Below, one piece after another: positions 7,755 to 17,026 of a stretch of DNA of 64,000 bases. Origin of the DNA: Bacteroidota bacterium. Lineage in GTDB: Bacteria; Bacteroidota; Bacteroidia; B-17B0; Aurantibacillaceae. The notes below the pieces were generated by a model. That model did not search any database. It was given only the letters and a program-made list of their open reading frames with translations, and had not been told where the DNA came from. Numbering within the stretch: position 1 is the first letter of the stretch; each line of letters starts with the position of its first letter. The DNA is taken from assembly GCA_023251755.1 (NCBI GenBank), contig JAHEYF010000009.1, forward strand, positions 1 to 64,000. The letters run 5' to 3'. The position numbers and the translations under genes are program-made.

Positions 7755-8204
7755 TTATTTCTTTTCATCAAGATTCAATAATAATTCTTTTCTTTTTGAC
7801 TGTGTATCATAATAATTTTTAGCCTGTAAAAAGACGAACTTATATCTTGAGTGAGGTTTAAAAAATCTATGATTTAAATTACTTACATACAAGAATATTG
7901 AATCGTTTTTAATCGTGTCTATTTTTAAAATACAGTCCGACATTAGCAAAGCGTTACTTGAGTCTATCTTGCTACTTTGATTTTCGATGGAAATAAAATC
8001 TCCAACATAACCAAGAACTCCTGTGTTATATTTAAACCAATAAATATTATCTTCATTATTAATTTTTAAAGAATCAATTAATATCCTGTGAAAGGTTTCA
8101 CTACCAAATGAAATATTTTCATCATAAGTTTTTTTCATCTTAAAATAGATGAAAATGGAAATAAGTAGAAGGATAGTAGCGGCAATTAAAATTTTATTTT
8201 TCAT
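7755..8204 (-). CDS. membrane-anchored small protein, possible orphan immunity gene
   Basis: 149 residues with one N-terminal hydrophobic helix (residues 5-22, ILIAATILLLISIFIYF) followed by a soluble, strand-rich part (LGYVGDFISIENQSSKI). No lipobox. I do not recognise the family. It starts 22 bases after the short Rhs-tail-like frame at 8227-8307, the position that an immunity gene takes after a toxin tip in Rhs and CDI loci. That is an inference from order only. Confidence 0.55.
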   Translation of the reverse strand: MKNKILIAATILLLISIFIYFKMKKTYDENISFGSETFHRILIDSLKINNEDNIYWFKYNTGVLGYVGDFISIENQSSKIDSSNALLMSDCILKIDTIKNDSIFLYVSNLNHRFFKPHSRYKFVFLQAKNYYDTQSKRKELLLNLDEKK

Positions 8205-8226
8205 TTAGTTAAAATAAAAATTTCCC

Positions 8227-8307
8227 TTAATCTCCACCTAACATTGCCTTTGTACCTTCCGACCATTTCCCCACGATTAAATCATGGGCTTGTTCTGTAA
8301 TCACCAT
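8227..8307 (-). pseudogene. remnant of a displaced Rhs-type C-terminal tip
   Basis: A short open frame encodes MVITEQAHDLIVGKWSEG followed by eight more residues ending GGD, then TAA at 8227-8229. It overlaps the last seven bases of the immunity candidate. The residues look like a genuine protein tail, not chance, and a decayed homologous copy exists at 7165-7244. Neither matches the tip of the intact Rhs gene. Orphan toxin-tip and immunity modules downstream of an intact Rhs gene are well known in other bacteria; that is my reading here. Confidence 0.45.
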
Positions 8308-8666
8308 TCGTTAGAAATAGTGCATGTATCTGGAATATACTTTTCTTTAAACCATTCGGGAATAAATATGTTTTTAGAAATTGTTCCATAATCAACTCCA
8401 TCAAATCCTTCGAATATCAAAACTCCCTTTTCTTTTATTTCAATTTTCTGTATATACATTCCAAAAAAAGTTTCCAATTCTTGTTCTATAAATTTGTCTT
8501 TATTTGTTTTATCAAGTTTCAAGAATTTATAATAATCATAATTGGAATCTTGAAGCATCTTTTCAATAATAATGTTGTCAAGACTTGGTGCTTGAATAAA
8601 ACATTCAATACCTTCTGGAAGAATGTTCAAAACATCTACTAAAAAATTATTTCCTGTCTGTGTCAT
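8301..8666 (-). CDS. candidate immunity protein for the Rhs toxin
   Basis: 121 residues, acidic, no signal peptide, so it acts in the cytoplasm. No family was recognised. Its ATG shares one base with the stop of the giant Rhs gene (TAATG), giving obligatory co-translation with the toxin tip. This arrangement, together with small size and acidity, is typical of immunity proteins in polymorphic toxin systems. The pairing is an inference from position; binding residues cannot be named. The gene is complete and its 3' end abuts a displaced-tip remnant, as in arrays where new tip-immunity cassettes push older ones downstream. Confidence 0.65.
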   Translation of the reverse strand: MTQTGNNFLVDVLNILPEGIECFIQAPSLDNIIIEKMLQDSNYDYYKFLKLDKTNKDKFIEQELETFFGMYIQKIEIKEKGVLIFEGFDGVDYGTISKNIFIPEWFKEKYIPDTCTISNEW

Positions 8667-11600
8667 TAGTCTAAAATTTTATGTCCGCTATTAGGTAATA
8701 CTTTTTTATTGGGATATAAATCAACGTTCATGTGTTTTTGCGGAGTAACTCCATCTCCTCCATATTTTATAGGAAGTGGATGTGTTTCTATTCTAAAATC
8801 TAATTTTTGATTTCCATTTTGAAAAGTCAGATTAACTTCTTGAGAAGGATTTAAAGGATTTACCTTGACCGTACCACCTTGACCTTTAAAATCATCAATC
8901 GCATTAAGTACTTTTTGTACATTGGGACTCACTCCTTTACCAGCAATAGCATCTACAGCACCAAGGCCTGCTATTGCCGATGTAACAACATGAGCCTTAT
9001 CACTCCATTGTCCTTTATATTCACCCCAAATGGCTCCTATATTATTGCTCAATGAAGGATCTTTAATCGATTGAATAAGACCAGCACGTGCTCCGTCAGA
9101 GTGTAATGAGCTTAATGTTCCTGCTGCTAAAGGGCTTAACATAATTGAACCATTCTCCATTAAATGGCTTCTCCATTGGTCATTGAACTCTTTGCCATTA
9201 ATATCCTTATCAGTATTATTAATAGCATCCGTAAAACCTTGTTCATCTTTTTTAGATACAACTATACCACCATCATGCCCATCATTCGTATTAGCTAATT
9301 CTTTTCCATCTTCACTAAAATAATGTGTTTCTGTATTTCCTAAAACATCATTAGATAAAATGGGGTTATTTCCCATACTTACATAAGGACTTTCGCTTTC
9401 ATGGAAAACAGGATCGACAGCTTTCCAACGAACAATGTCTACATCAAGTCCCCTGAAGTGAGTGTAATAATCATTATCGCCAAGCTCCCTGTTTTTCTCA
9501 CTTCCCTGATAGCCGAACATTTCAGATGAACTTCCTTCAAAGCTTCTTAATGTTTTACCTGATGCGTAGTAATCGAACGCTCCTTCTATGTTAAAGAGCA
9601 GACCTGACCTGGTGTTGTTGGTATTTGTAACGGAGTAGGTAACACGGGTGTTGCCCAAGTGGTCGTATTCGTAAAATTTATTTCCTGCACTACTAATTTC
9701 GACACTACGATTATTGGCATAAGCATACCACTTCCAGGTATTGTTAGTAATGTCAAATACACCTAATGTTTTTCCGGAATTGTCTACTAAATAATATTCC
9801 TCATTATTATTAGAGGTCAGGTTCTTTTTGTAAATCCGGTTGTCATTAGCATCGTATTCATATTCCCATTGTTTGCTATTTGAACCTGTTCCGACAGTTA
9901 CATTATATGGTAGGTTACTACGTGTGTATCGGCTCTGGCCTAATGATTTGTATGTATCTGTTCTTAAATTACCATTACCATCATAAGTATAAGTTCGTAA
10001 GGCAGTATTGGTACTGTCTATATGCAATAAGCGGTTATTTCCAGTTTGATAAGCATAGTTCCAGTTTTGTACCCAATTGGCCGGGCTTGTTATGCCGGGG
10101 TTATAATAAAGGCCACGCTGCAAATTGAGAATATTGCCAATTTTATCATACATATATTTTTCATCGCCATATTTGGTTTTGGCCGAACCGGGCTGTATAT
10201 CGCTGCTTAATACATTCATTACCGAAGCATCGGCATTGGTCAAACGGTTTAAACCATCGTAGGTATAACCGTAAACGGTTGCCCCGTCCATTAAGCCGTT
10301 TAAGGAAGATGCATTGGCCGATCTCGCCTCAAAATAACTGTGTTGCGTTCCGTTAATGTTGCCGTTATAGTTTTTGCCTGCCATTACCCTTGTTCCGTCA
10401 TTGGTGGAGCCTTGCGGGTGTTGCGCATCGTAATACAGTTTTTCGGTATACAGGTGGCTGCTCAGTTGGGTCAGCCTGTCGCGCACATCGTAAGCATAAC
10501 TTATGGTATCAATGGGCAGGGCTGTTCCGTCGTTTGCGGTGGTATAATACTTAATTTCCTGTATTAAACCCAGGGCATCGTTATAGGTATAGCCGGCTAT
10601 TTTATGCTGGTTCACCTGGCTTTCGGTGAGGCGACCCCAGCCATCGTACACATAATCGTAGCGGATGTCTGCCCCGTCAAATCCCGCGTCTACCTCTTGT
10701 GTTTTAAGGCCGTTGCGCAGGTTGTAATTTTTGTATTGTATAAGTGTAGCCAATTGGGTACTTCCGTTGTTAAACTGGGTAATTTCCCATTTGGGTAAAC
10801 CCTCATTGTTGTACGAATATACACAGATATTTTTTAATTGCCCGCTGTGATCATAACTGTAAGTCTGCGTCAGTTTACCCCGTGTATTGCTTTGCGCATT
10901 AAAGTGGGGGGCAGCTGTGTTCGCTCCTAAATACCCTACAATTTGGGAGGAATAAGTTGGTGTGGCAATGGCAGGCTGGTTAAAATCGTAATACCAGGCT
11001 TTTTCGGGAACAGTTGTTCCAAGTAGTGAGTAAGGGTTTACATTGGTTTTTACAGTAGTATTGCCCTGTGTGGTATAGGTGTACCAGTTAAAACGCCTGT
11101 CGATACTTGTAGCGTGGGTAAAAGGAGATTGGGTAGTGTAAGCCGACCATTCACCGTTTTTATACGCCAGGGGATTGGCCCCTGTTGTAACACTCACCCT
11201 GGTCTGTGTTAGCATACGCCCGTAATTATCGTACGTGTAACGGCGCAGGTAGGGGTTGTTATTATTGTCGGCACCTACAAGCGCGTTTGAATCCTGCTCC
11301 AGTACCAGTTGTCCCATACTGTTGTACATATAATTAACCTTACCGGCATCTGGTGTGTGTTTGCTGTACATCAAACCGGATATATTAAAACTGTAATTGC
11401 TTTCTTGCCCGGCAGGGTTTTTTATTTTTATCATGTTACCGTGACTATCATAATAAAAACGGGTCACTACAGCCTGGTTGTTTTTTATGTAAGCTTTGCT
11501 GGCTACTTTTTGTCCAACAGCATTGGTGTATGAAATTATCCTTTTCCCGTCTTCATCTATTAAAGCTGCTTTAAGAAATTTACTGGTGTTTAAATAGGAA

Positions 11601-14600
11601 CTATTACATACCAGTGACATATCAAGAGGTAAGCCTGGCTCTTTCAATTCGTTAATTAATTGTGTGCCTGTAATAATGTGGTAATTACTGTTAACAGTAT
11701 GGCCTGTTGTAATGTTTTCACCAAACTTGGCTGTGCGTAATACCCTTGAACGCTGATTATTTTCATATAACTGCTGGGAATAAGGATCGTTGACATTGTT
11801 GAACTGTGGCTGAAATACCGTTGGGCTGGTAGTGCTTTGTATAAAAGGTTTGTATTGTTTAATCACCCTGTCCCAGTTATCATAAATACTAAGCCCGGAA
11901 TGAACGGTAGATAAACCATACATCAGTGCTGGATCAAGGCTGTTATAATTGTTAGTTATTTGGGAGAGTATATCTAATTTACGTCCCAGGGGGTCTTCAT
12001 AAGCACGGCTGTGTTCAGCAATATTGGAAAGTGAGTTAGTGGTATCGAGCAAAATGAAGGATTCCACAAAATTCTCTGCTGCCCGGTCTTCAAAACTTAA
12101 ATTCAGGTTATTGGTAAACTGGCTGTATTTGTTAATAGTTAATAGTTGTCCGTTGCGGTAAGCCTTGGCAAGGCGGGAATAACTGTCATACTCATAATGC
12201 GTTACCATTCCGTTGGGGTCAATAATACTATCGACAGTAAAATCAGGGTTGTACAGGTAATTGGTTACCAATGAATCGGGTAAACCCTTACCTACTATAA
12301 TTTTAGTAGGTACACCTGCATTAAATATTTCGATATAACCAGTGTTGTTACAATAATGTACTGTATCGATTAAAAAATAAAGTTGTGGGCGGGTGTATTT
12401 ATATTCGGTAAACAAGTTGGTTGCATTGTGCGCCAACTCAATTAAACCATTGCTTTCGCGTTTATCAATATAGGTATTCAGCAATGTATCGTAAGGGAAC
12501 TCGGGTACAAATTTAATTGTAGTGTTGCCACTAACAATGGTACTTACAGGTTTAAAACGCAATACCTGATTGGTGGCATAACTGTGGTTGTAATTATTGT
12601 AAAGCCTTGTGTAGGCACTGTCTATACGCACCGTATCAATTTGCCGGGCGGTATAACGTAGCATTACTTTATCGACAATCTGGTTTAAAATATACCTGGC
12701 CGGGTCGGATGGAGGTAGGGGATTGCCGTCTGAAAATCCACAAGGGCACTGGTAATGGTCGTTGTTGTAATAAACATCCTCTGTACAGGGTTCGTTATAT
12801 CCTATATTTTTACCATTAATGGTTGATGAAACAAGCACACAGGGCCATTTAGGTTGTATATGCACAGTGGTATCCCCTTGTGACATCGTACAGGTAGTAT
12901 CAGGGCCGGAGAAATAAATCCGTTTAGTATAGTTCAGTAAATCTGTAAACACATAATCATAACTCCAGTTGTTATCGTACATATAATAGTCAGATACCCC
13001 AATGGGGTCTTGACAAGGCGCTTTAGAAGTCACCCGCTTTTCGTAAGGCACATCCCTTACCTTGTGTTTAGCCAAAAAGAAAAGCGTTGGGAAATTGGAG
13101 CTGGCAAATGTTCCGCCACTGCCCTGTCCAAATTTCAACAAATCATAATCGTCAAAATTAGCGAAGTCATTCAGCAGGTCGTAATAATAATAATAGTCTT
13201 CCTGTGTATAAGCATCCGGCATATCGGGCGAATAAGACTTTTTGCGGAACAATTGCCAGGAAGGCTCCCAACGAATTTTTCCGGTGTTCAATCCTAATAA
13301 ATTTTTATAGCCCTCTGATTTGGTAATTCCTTTGTAACCTGCATCCCAGTATTGGTATTCAGTAATATTGGTAAGGCTTTGGGTACTGAGCTGTACCGCT
13401 TGGTTTCCGCCAATGGTACGGGCATTGGAAGTATTGCCCGTTCCCTGTTGCGATGCAATAGCCGAAGAAGCCATGCGCATAGAACCATTGGAACCAGGTG
13501 ATACGTTGCTATTGGTTAAAGCTGTTGAGGAATTAGTGGTATAAATATCATAGTCTGTTTTAGTTTGTTTGCTTGGGGCAACAAAGTAAGAATTGAGGTA
13601 AGCCGTATCTAATGCCGAGAAAAGCGAAGGGGAAGTATTTTCGAGAAAATCATCCTGAAAAATAGCATCTTCAATGTCTAAGCGGCAATCCGTATTGTAA
13701 ATATTAACGCTGGGCACAGTTGTGTTCAATAGCGAATATTCAGAGGTATCCTCGTTGCGGTGAAATATCATCTCATCACGGTACATCCCATTGGCATAAG
13801 CTTTGCTGATGGCGTATTCGTCTGTTTCTTCGCTGAGTAAATTATTTCCGGCATCATAACTTTTACTACTTTTTAATTTACCCCACAATAAATAATCGTT
13901 CTGGGTCGAATAATGTTCATAGGCATCGTATACCCTGCTGGTCATATTGTCCATCAAAGGATGCGAAATCTTTGCATTAATAAATCCCTGTTCGGAGCTG
14001 GCATTGCTCACTTTGTAATGTGAACCAAAAGGATATACATCACCGGTAGATGAAACAATCCCTACTTTGCCTACAGGGTTGGTAAAATCATACAACCAGT
14101 CTTTTGCCAGTGTAGAACCTGTTGGAGAAGAAAGTACTTTTCTTTGAACGATTAATGAAACACGTATTACTCTTTGAACAGGCGAAGGATTGGCATAATT
14201 CGTCCCGCCAAAAGCAGTACTATAATTCAGGTTAATATCCCAATTGCTTAAACCGGCAACCCTCGTACGGCTGTCGGAAAGCGGGTAAAACTCATAAGAA
14301 GTTTCACCACCCATCTGGTCAATTATTTTAGTTAAACTGTAAAAGCCCTGAATACTGGTGTAAGCATTGTTGATAATGTTAAAGTTTTTGTATGTGTAAT
14401 TGAACTGTGTAGTGGGCAATATACTGGCATTGGTAATAGCTGTTGGATTATTTTGTGAACCATTGGTAGGTACCTGAATTATTTTTTTCAATAAAAAAAC
14501 ATTCCGCACCCAGTTTTTACTATTAGCCGGAAACACAAAAGCCCCGCTTGATATTACTGCGCGGTTATTGATTAAGGAATCCACCCGCACCTCGTATTCA

Positions 14601-17005
14601 AAATTCAACTGGTTCACCAAAACCCTGCCCGTCATGTTGCTTGAGTTGTTGTTTGCCCCGTTGGTTTTGTATTGTTTCACACTACTTAGCATAAAGGGGT
14701 TTTTGGAATAACGCACCAGTTCAATGGCAGCCAGTTTTACATTTTGATCGGCAGCGGTAGGAACATTGGGGTACATATTCGGATTTTGGGTACAGATAGT
14801 GGAAGTCTGGTCGAACCACCAGTATTTGTACCTGGCGCTATTTGGGCTTAAGCTATTGTCATCAAGTTTGCTCCACAACCAGTCTGTCATGTACCAGGGC
14901 ATACCAATGCCGAAGTTGTGGGGAATTTTATCGCAGGGCTCTATATCGCTTGTAATCATTGGAGTAAAATACTGTAGGTGGTCAAAAATGGTATTGTAGT
15001 AAGGTGATTTGGAATTACCCAATGGCATATAATCCGTATTGGTGTTGTAATCATAATCAAATTTGGTATCTGAATTTCCCGGCCCAACCTGTATATGAAA
15101 ACCCTGATACTCTTTAGGCAGGTTGGGCATTACAAACAAATTACTTGTTTTCATGTAAGCATCGTGACCATCCTGATTTGTTAAAGTTGCTTTACCCGCA
15201 GAGTTCCATTTAAGAGCCTGATTAAAGGTTGTAAATAGTGAGCGGTAACGGCGGGATTCATAATCGGCCTCGCAAACGGTATGAACATTACTGGAAGGAT
15301 TTTGCAAACCAATATCGTTTTGGGCAAACGCACTGGTGTTATCACCGCTTACTACATTTACATCAAAATTGCAAAAGGCTTTGGAGTACGAACCCTGACT
15401 ACCTGCATATTGGTTGTAGATAAGGCTTTTTACTTCGTAAATATCACCGGGAGGGCAGTCGGTACTACCTATACGTGGAGACTCAAGATAAGAATGGGTA
15501 AAGGGAATATCGGCAGAGGAACTGATCGGATTGCGGGTTAACAAATAATTCCATTCGTTTGAATTACCACAGCCTCCGGTTGGAACACTACTGGAAGCAA
15601 TTTTGTAAGGATTGTTCGGGTTAATAACTAAAGTTCCGCTGTTAAACCCTGTGTTTGCAACGGCCTGATCAGATTTGCCGTGGTTGTATCGCCACCAGTT
15701 TGCAAGGTTGTTGTTTGCTCGTTGGGTAGAAGAGTTGCCATTGTTATTGCATCCGTCCGTATTAGGCTGGTTGTAAAAATCACTGCCGAGTATGTCTGCT
15801 TCAGTTTGTGAATCAATTCCCTGTGTCCAGACTGTTTTGTAATTGTATAAAGAGTCGAGGCGATGTACCCCTGTTTCGCATATACGTAACATATCTTTGG
15901 TATCAGGAGAATTAATGGTTTTGTAGTCCAATACTAATTCTTCGAGGTAATTGACATCATCGGTTTGTGATTCGACTTTGGTTAAGAATATGTCTTTATA
16001 CACGCTAAAATCAGGTACTTTATGTGCAGGCGGAAAACCCAGGGTGTCCTGGTAAAAATTGAGTACTTCCTGTCCGATAACTGCACGAAGCCTTGACATT
16101 AAATTGGAGTATTCCTGAAAATAATTGAACTTACCAAAAGTCTGGTACTGGAATTGTATAGCAGCTGCATTGCGGTGATTAGGATTGGTAATGCTGTTGC
16201 AATAAAAACTCAAAAATTCTTCTTTGGGTAACAATACCTGGTCTAACACACGGGGTGTTCTTGTAAGGTTAACTTCTGGTGTGACATTGGTATCCACATA
16301 CACCCTTTGGTTGGAAGGGGAACGGTATCCTGTCATTCTTGTTGAGAAAAAATATTTAGTACCATCGTCGGTAATCACATCCCAACTTCCACCATTGTAA
16401 AATATGGCCTCTACATATTTATCGAATTTTGCCGGAACAAATACGTGTCCTGCTGTCTGTGGATCGGTATATTTATAAATAAAGCGTTCATTAATTACAC
16501 CCGGAATATTAATTTGTGGTTCGAACCATACTAAATCTCCTTCATGTTGGGCGTCGGCCTGATTAAAATAAAGGTAACTGTTATCATAAGTGAGCGCAGC
16601 AGCTGAGCCAACCTGCGAATCGTCGTATTTAGAAAACGATTCCGTAGTAATAGTAATAGAAGGAATATTCAGGTTCCAACCTTCCCCATAAGGAATACCG
16701 CTTGAAATCGTCGTTTCCCCACCCGAAGTAAAAGTACTCGAATAAGAGGAACTAAGCGTAAAACTTAATCCCGATGGCGTAGACACCGTTCCCAAAGTAT
16801 ACGAAGTATTCATCGTCCCTGTAAACAGGTTCACATCCGAAGTGGAAGCCCCTTTGCCCAAAGCGGAAGCCTTTACTTCTTTTACAGAAGGCTGGTTGTT
16901 TTCACGTCCGCCTATCATTTGTGCCTGCACCGAAACCTGTATCCCTAAAAGTACCGCTATCGTTTGCAGTGTTCTTTTAATTTTGTTGCTTACTATCCTA
17001 TTCAT
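8666..17005 (-). CDS. giant Rhs-repeat polymorphic toxin
   Basis: The ATG at 17005 (2779 aa) is preferred to the TTG at 17020. A signal peptide follows (residues ~12-30, ending VQAQ), so the protein is exported. The first ~1550 residues are a long N-terminal region without clear domains. YD/Rhs repeats run from about residue 1600 to 2520 (YEYDSYSRLAKAYRNGQ, YTYDGLNRLTNA, YDGNGNL). The Rhs-associated core lies at about 2515-2555 in a divergent form (FRGLDVDIVRWKAVDP). The last ~230 residues are the variable tip. Its final 70 residues contain RIETHPLPIKYGG, KHMNVDLY and GHKILD; the spaced Arg, Glu and three His suggest a nuclease-type active site, but I cannot assign a family. Rhs repeats form a shell that encloses the toxic tip. 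It is cotranscribed with the 1503-aa repeat protein upstream and coupled to the immunity candidate downstream. No T9SS sorting domain is present, so the export route from the cell is open. Confidence 0.88.
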   Translation of the reverse strand: MNRIVSNKIKRTLQTIAVLLGIQVSVQAQMIGGRENNQPSVKEVKASALGKGASTSDVNLFTGTMNTSYTLGTVSTPSGLSFTLSSSYSSTFTSGGETTISSGIPYGEGWNLNIPSITITTESFSKYDDSQVGSAAALTYDNSYLYFNQADAQHEGDLVWFEPQINIPGVINERFIYKYTDPQTAGHVFVPAKFDKYVEAIFYNGGSWDVITDDGTKYFFSTRMTGYRSPSNQRVYVDTNVTPEVNLTRTPRVLDQVLLPKEEFLSFYCNSITNPNHRNAAAIQFQYQTFGKFNYFQEYSNLMSRLRAVIGQEVLNFYQDTLGFPPAHKVPDFSVYKDIFLTKVESQTDDVNYLEELVLDYKTINSPDTKDMLRICETGVHRLDSLYNYKTVWTQGIDSQTEADILGSDFYNQPNTDGCNNNGNSSTQRANNNLANWWRYNHGKSDQAVANTGFNSGTLVINPNNPYKIASSSVPTGGCGNSNEWNYLLTRNPISSSADIPFTHSYLESPRIGSTDCPPGDIYEVKSLIYNQYAGSQGSYSKAFCNFDVNVVSGDNTSAFAQNDIGLQNPSSNVHTVCEADYESRRYRSLFTTFNQALKWNSAGKATLTNQDGHDAYMKTSNLFVMPNLPKEYQGFHIQVGPGNSDTKFDYDYNTNTDYMPLGNSKSPYYNTIFDHLQYFTPMITSDIEPCDKIPHNFGIGMPWYMTDWLWSKLDDNSLSPNSARYKYWWFDQTSTICTQNPNMYPNVPTAADQNVKLAAIELVRYSKNPFMLSSVKQYKTNGANNNSSNMTGRVLVNQLNFEYEVRVDSLINNRAVISSGAFVFPANSKNWVRNVFLLKKIIQVPTNGSQNNPTAITNASILPTTQFNYTYKNFNIINNAYTSIQGFYSLTKIIDQMGGETSYEFYPLSDSRTRVAGLSNWDINLNYSTAFGGTNYANPSPVQRVIRVSLIVQRKVLSSPTGSTLAKDWLYDFTNPVGKVGIVSSTGDVYPFGSHYKVSNASSEQGFINAKISHPLMDNMTSRVYDAYEHYSTQNDYLLWGKLKSSKSYDAGNNLLSEETDEYAISKAYANGMYRDEMIFHRNEDTSEYSLLNTTVPSVNIYNTDCRLDIEDAIFQDDFLENTSPSLFSALDTAYLNSYFVAPSKQTKTDYDIYTTNSSTALTNSNVSPGSNGSMRMASSAIASQQGTGNTSNARTIGGNQAVQLSTQSLTNITEYQYWDAGYKGITKSEGYKNLLGLNTGKIRWEPSWQLFRKKSYSPDMPDAYTQEDYYYYYDLLNDFANFDDYDLLKFGQGSGGTFASSNFPTLFFLAKHKVRDVPYEKRVTSKAPCQDPIGVSDYYMYDNNWSYDYVFTDLLNYTKRIYFSGPDTTCTMSQGDTTVHIQPKWPCVLVSSTINGKNIGYNEPCTEDVYYNNDHYQCPCGFSDGNPLPPSDPARYILNQIVDKVMLRYTARQIDTVRIDSAYTRLYNNYNHSYATNQVLRFKPVSTIVSGNTTIKFVPEFPYDTLLNTYIDKRESNGLIELAHNATNLFTEYKYTRPQLYFLIDTVHYCNNTGYIEIFNAGVPTKIIVGKGLPDSLVTNYLYNPDFTVDSIIDPNGMVTHYEYDSYSRLAKAYRNGQLLTINKYSQFTNNLNLSFEDRAAENFVESFILLDTTNSLSNIAEHSRAYEDPLGRKLDILSQITNNYNSLDPALMYGLSTVHSGLSIYDNWDRVIKQYKPFIQSTTSPTVFQPQFNNVNDPYSQQLYENNQRSRVLRTAKFGENITTGHTVNSNYHIITGTQLINELKEPGLPLDMSLVCNSSYLNTSKFLKAALIDEDGKRIISYTNAVGQKVASKAYIKNNQAVVTRFYYDSHGNMIKIKNPAGQESNYSFNISGLMYSKHTPDAGKVNYMYNSMGQLVLEQDSNALVGADNNNNPYLRRYTYDNYGRMLTQTRVSVTTGANPLAYKNGEWSAYTTQSPFTHATSIDRRFNWYTYTTQGNTTVKTNVNPYSLLGTTVPEKAWYYDFNQPAIATPTYSSQIVGYLGANTAAPHFNAQSNTRGKLTQTYSYDHSGQLKNICVYSYNNEGLPKWEITQFNNGSTQLATLIQYKNYNLRNGLKTQEVDAGFDGADIRYDYVYDGWGRLTESQVNQHKIAGYTYNDALGLIQEIKYYTTANDGTALPIDTISYAYDVRDRLTQLSSHLYTEKLYYDAQHPQGSTNDGTRVMAGKNYNGNINGTQHSYFEARSANASSLNGLMDGATVYGYTYDGLNRLTNADASVMNVLSSDIQPGSAKTKYGDEKYMYDKIGNILNLQRGLYYNPGITSPANWVQNWNYAYQTGNNRLLHIDSTNTALRTYTYDGNGNLRTDTYKSLGQSRYTRSNLPYNVTVGTGSNSKQWEYEYDANDNRIYKKNLTSNNNEEYYLVDNSGKTLGVFDITNNTWKWYAYANNRSVEISSAGNKFYEYDHLGNTRVTYSVTNTNNTRSGLLFNIEGAFDYYASGKTLRSFEGSSSEMFGYQGSEKNRELGDNDYYTHFRGLDVDIVRWKAVDPVFHESESPYVSMGNNPILSNDVLGNTETHYFSEDGKELANTNDGHDGGIVVSKKDEQGFTDAINNTDKDINGKEFNDQWRSHLMENGSIMLSPLAAGTLSSLHSDGARAGLIQSIKDPSLSNNIGAIWGEYKGQWSDKAHVVTSAIAGLGAVDAIAGKGVSPNVQKVLNAIDDFKGQGGTVKVNPLNPSQEVNLTFQNGNQKLDFRIETHPLPIKYGGDGVTPQKHMNVDLYPNKKVLPNSGHKILD

Positions 17006-17026
17006 AAAATTCTGTTTCAATAAAAA

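Noticed and set aside
9880-16000. Several open frames of 60-95 codons antisense to the Rhs gene
   Set aside because: They lie wholly in the shadow of a clear long coding frame, have no signal or domain, and their lengths fit chance in repeat-biased codon use.
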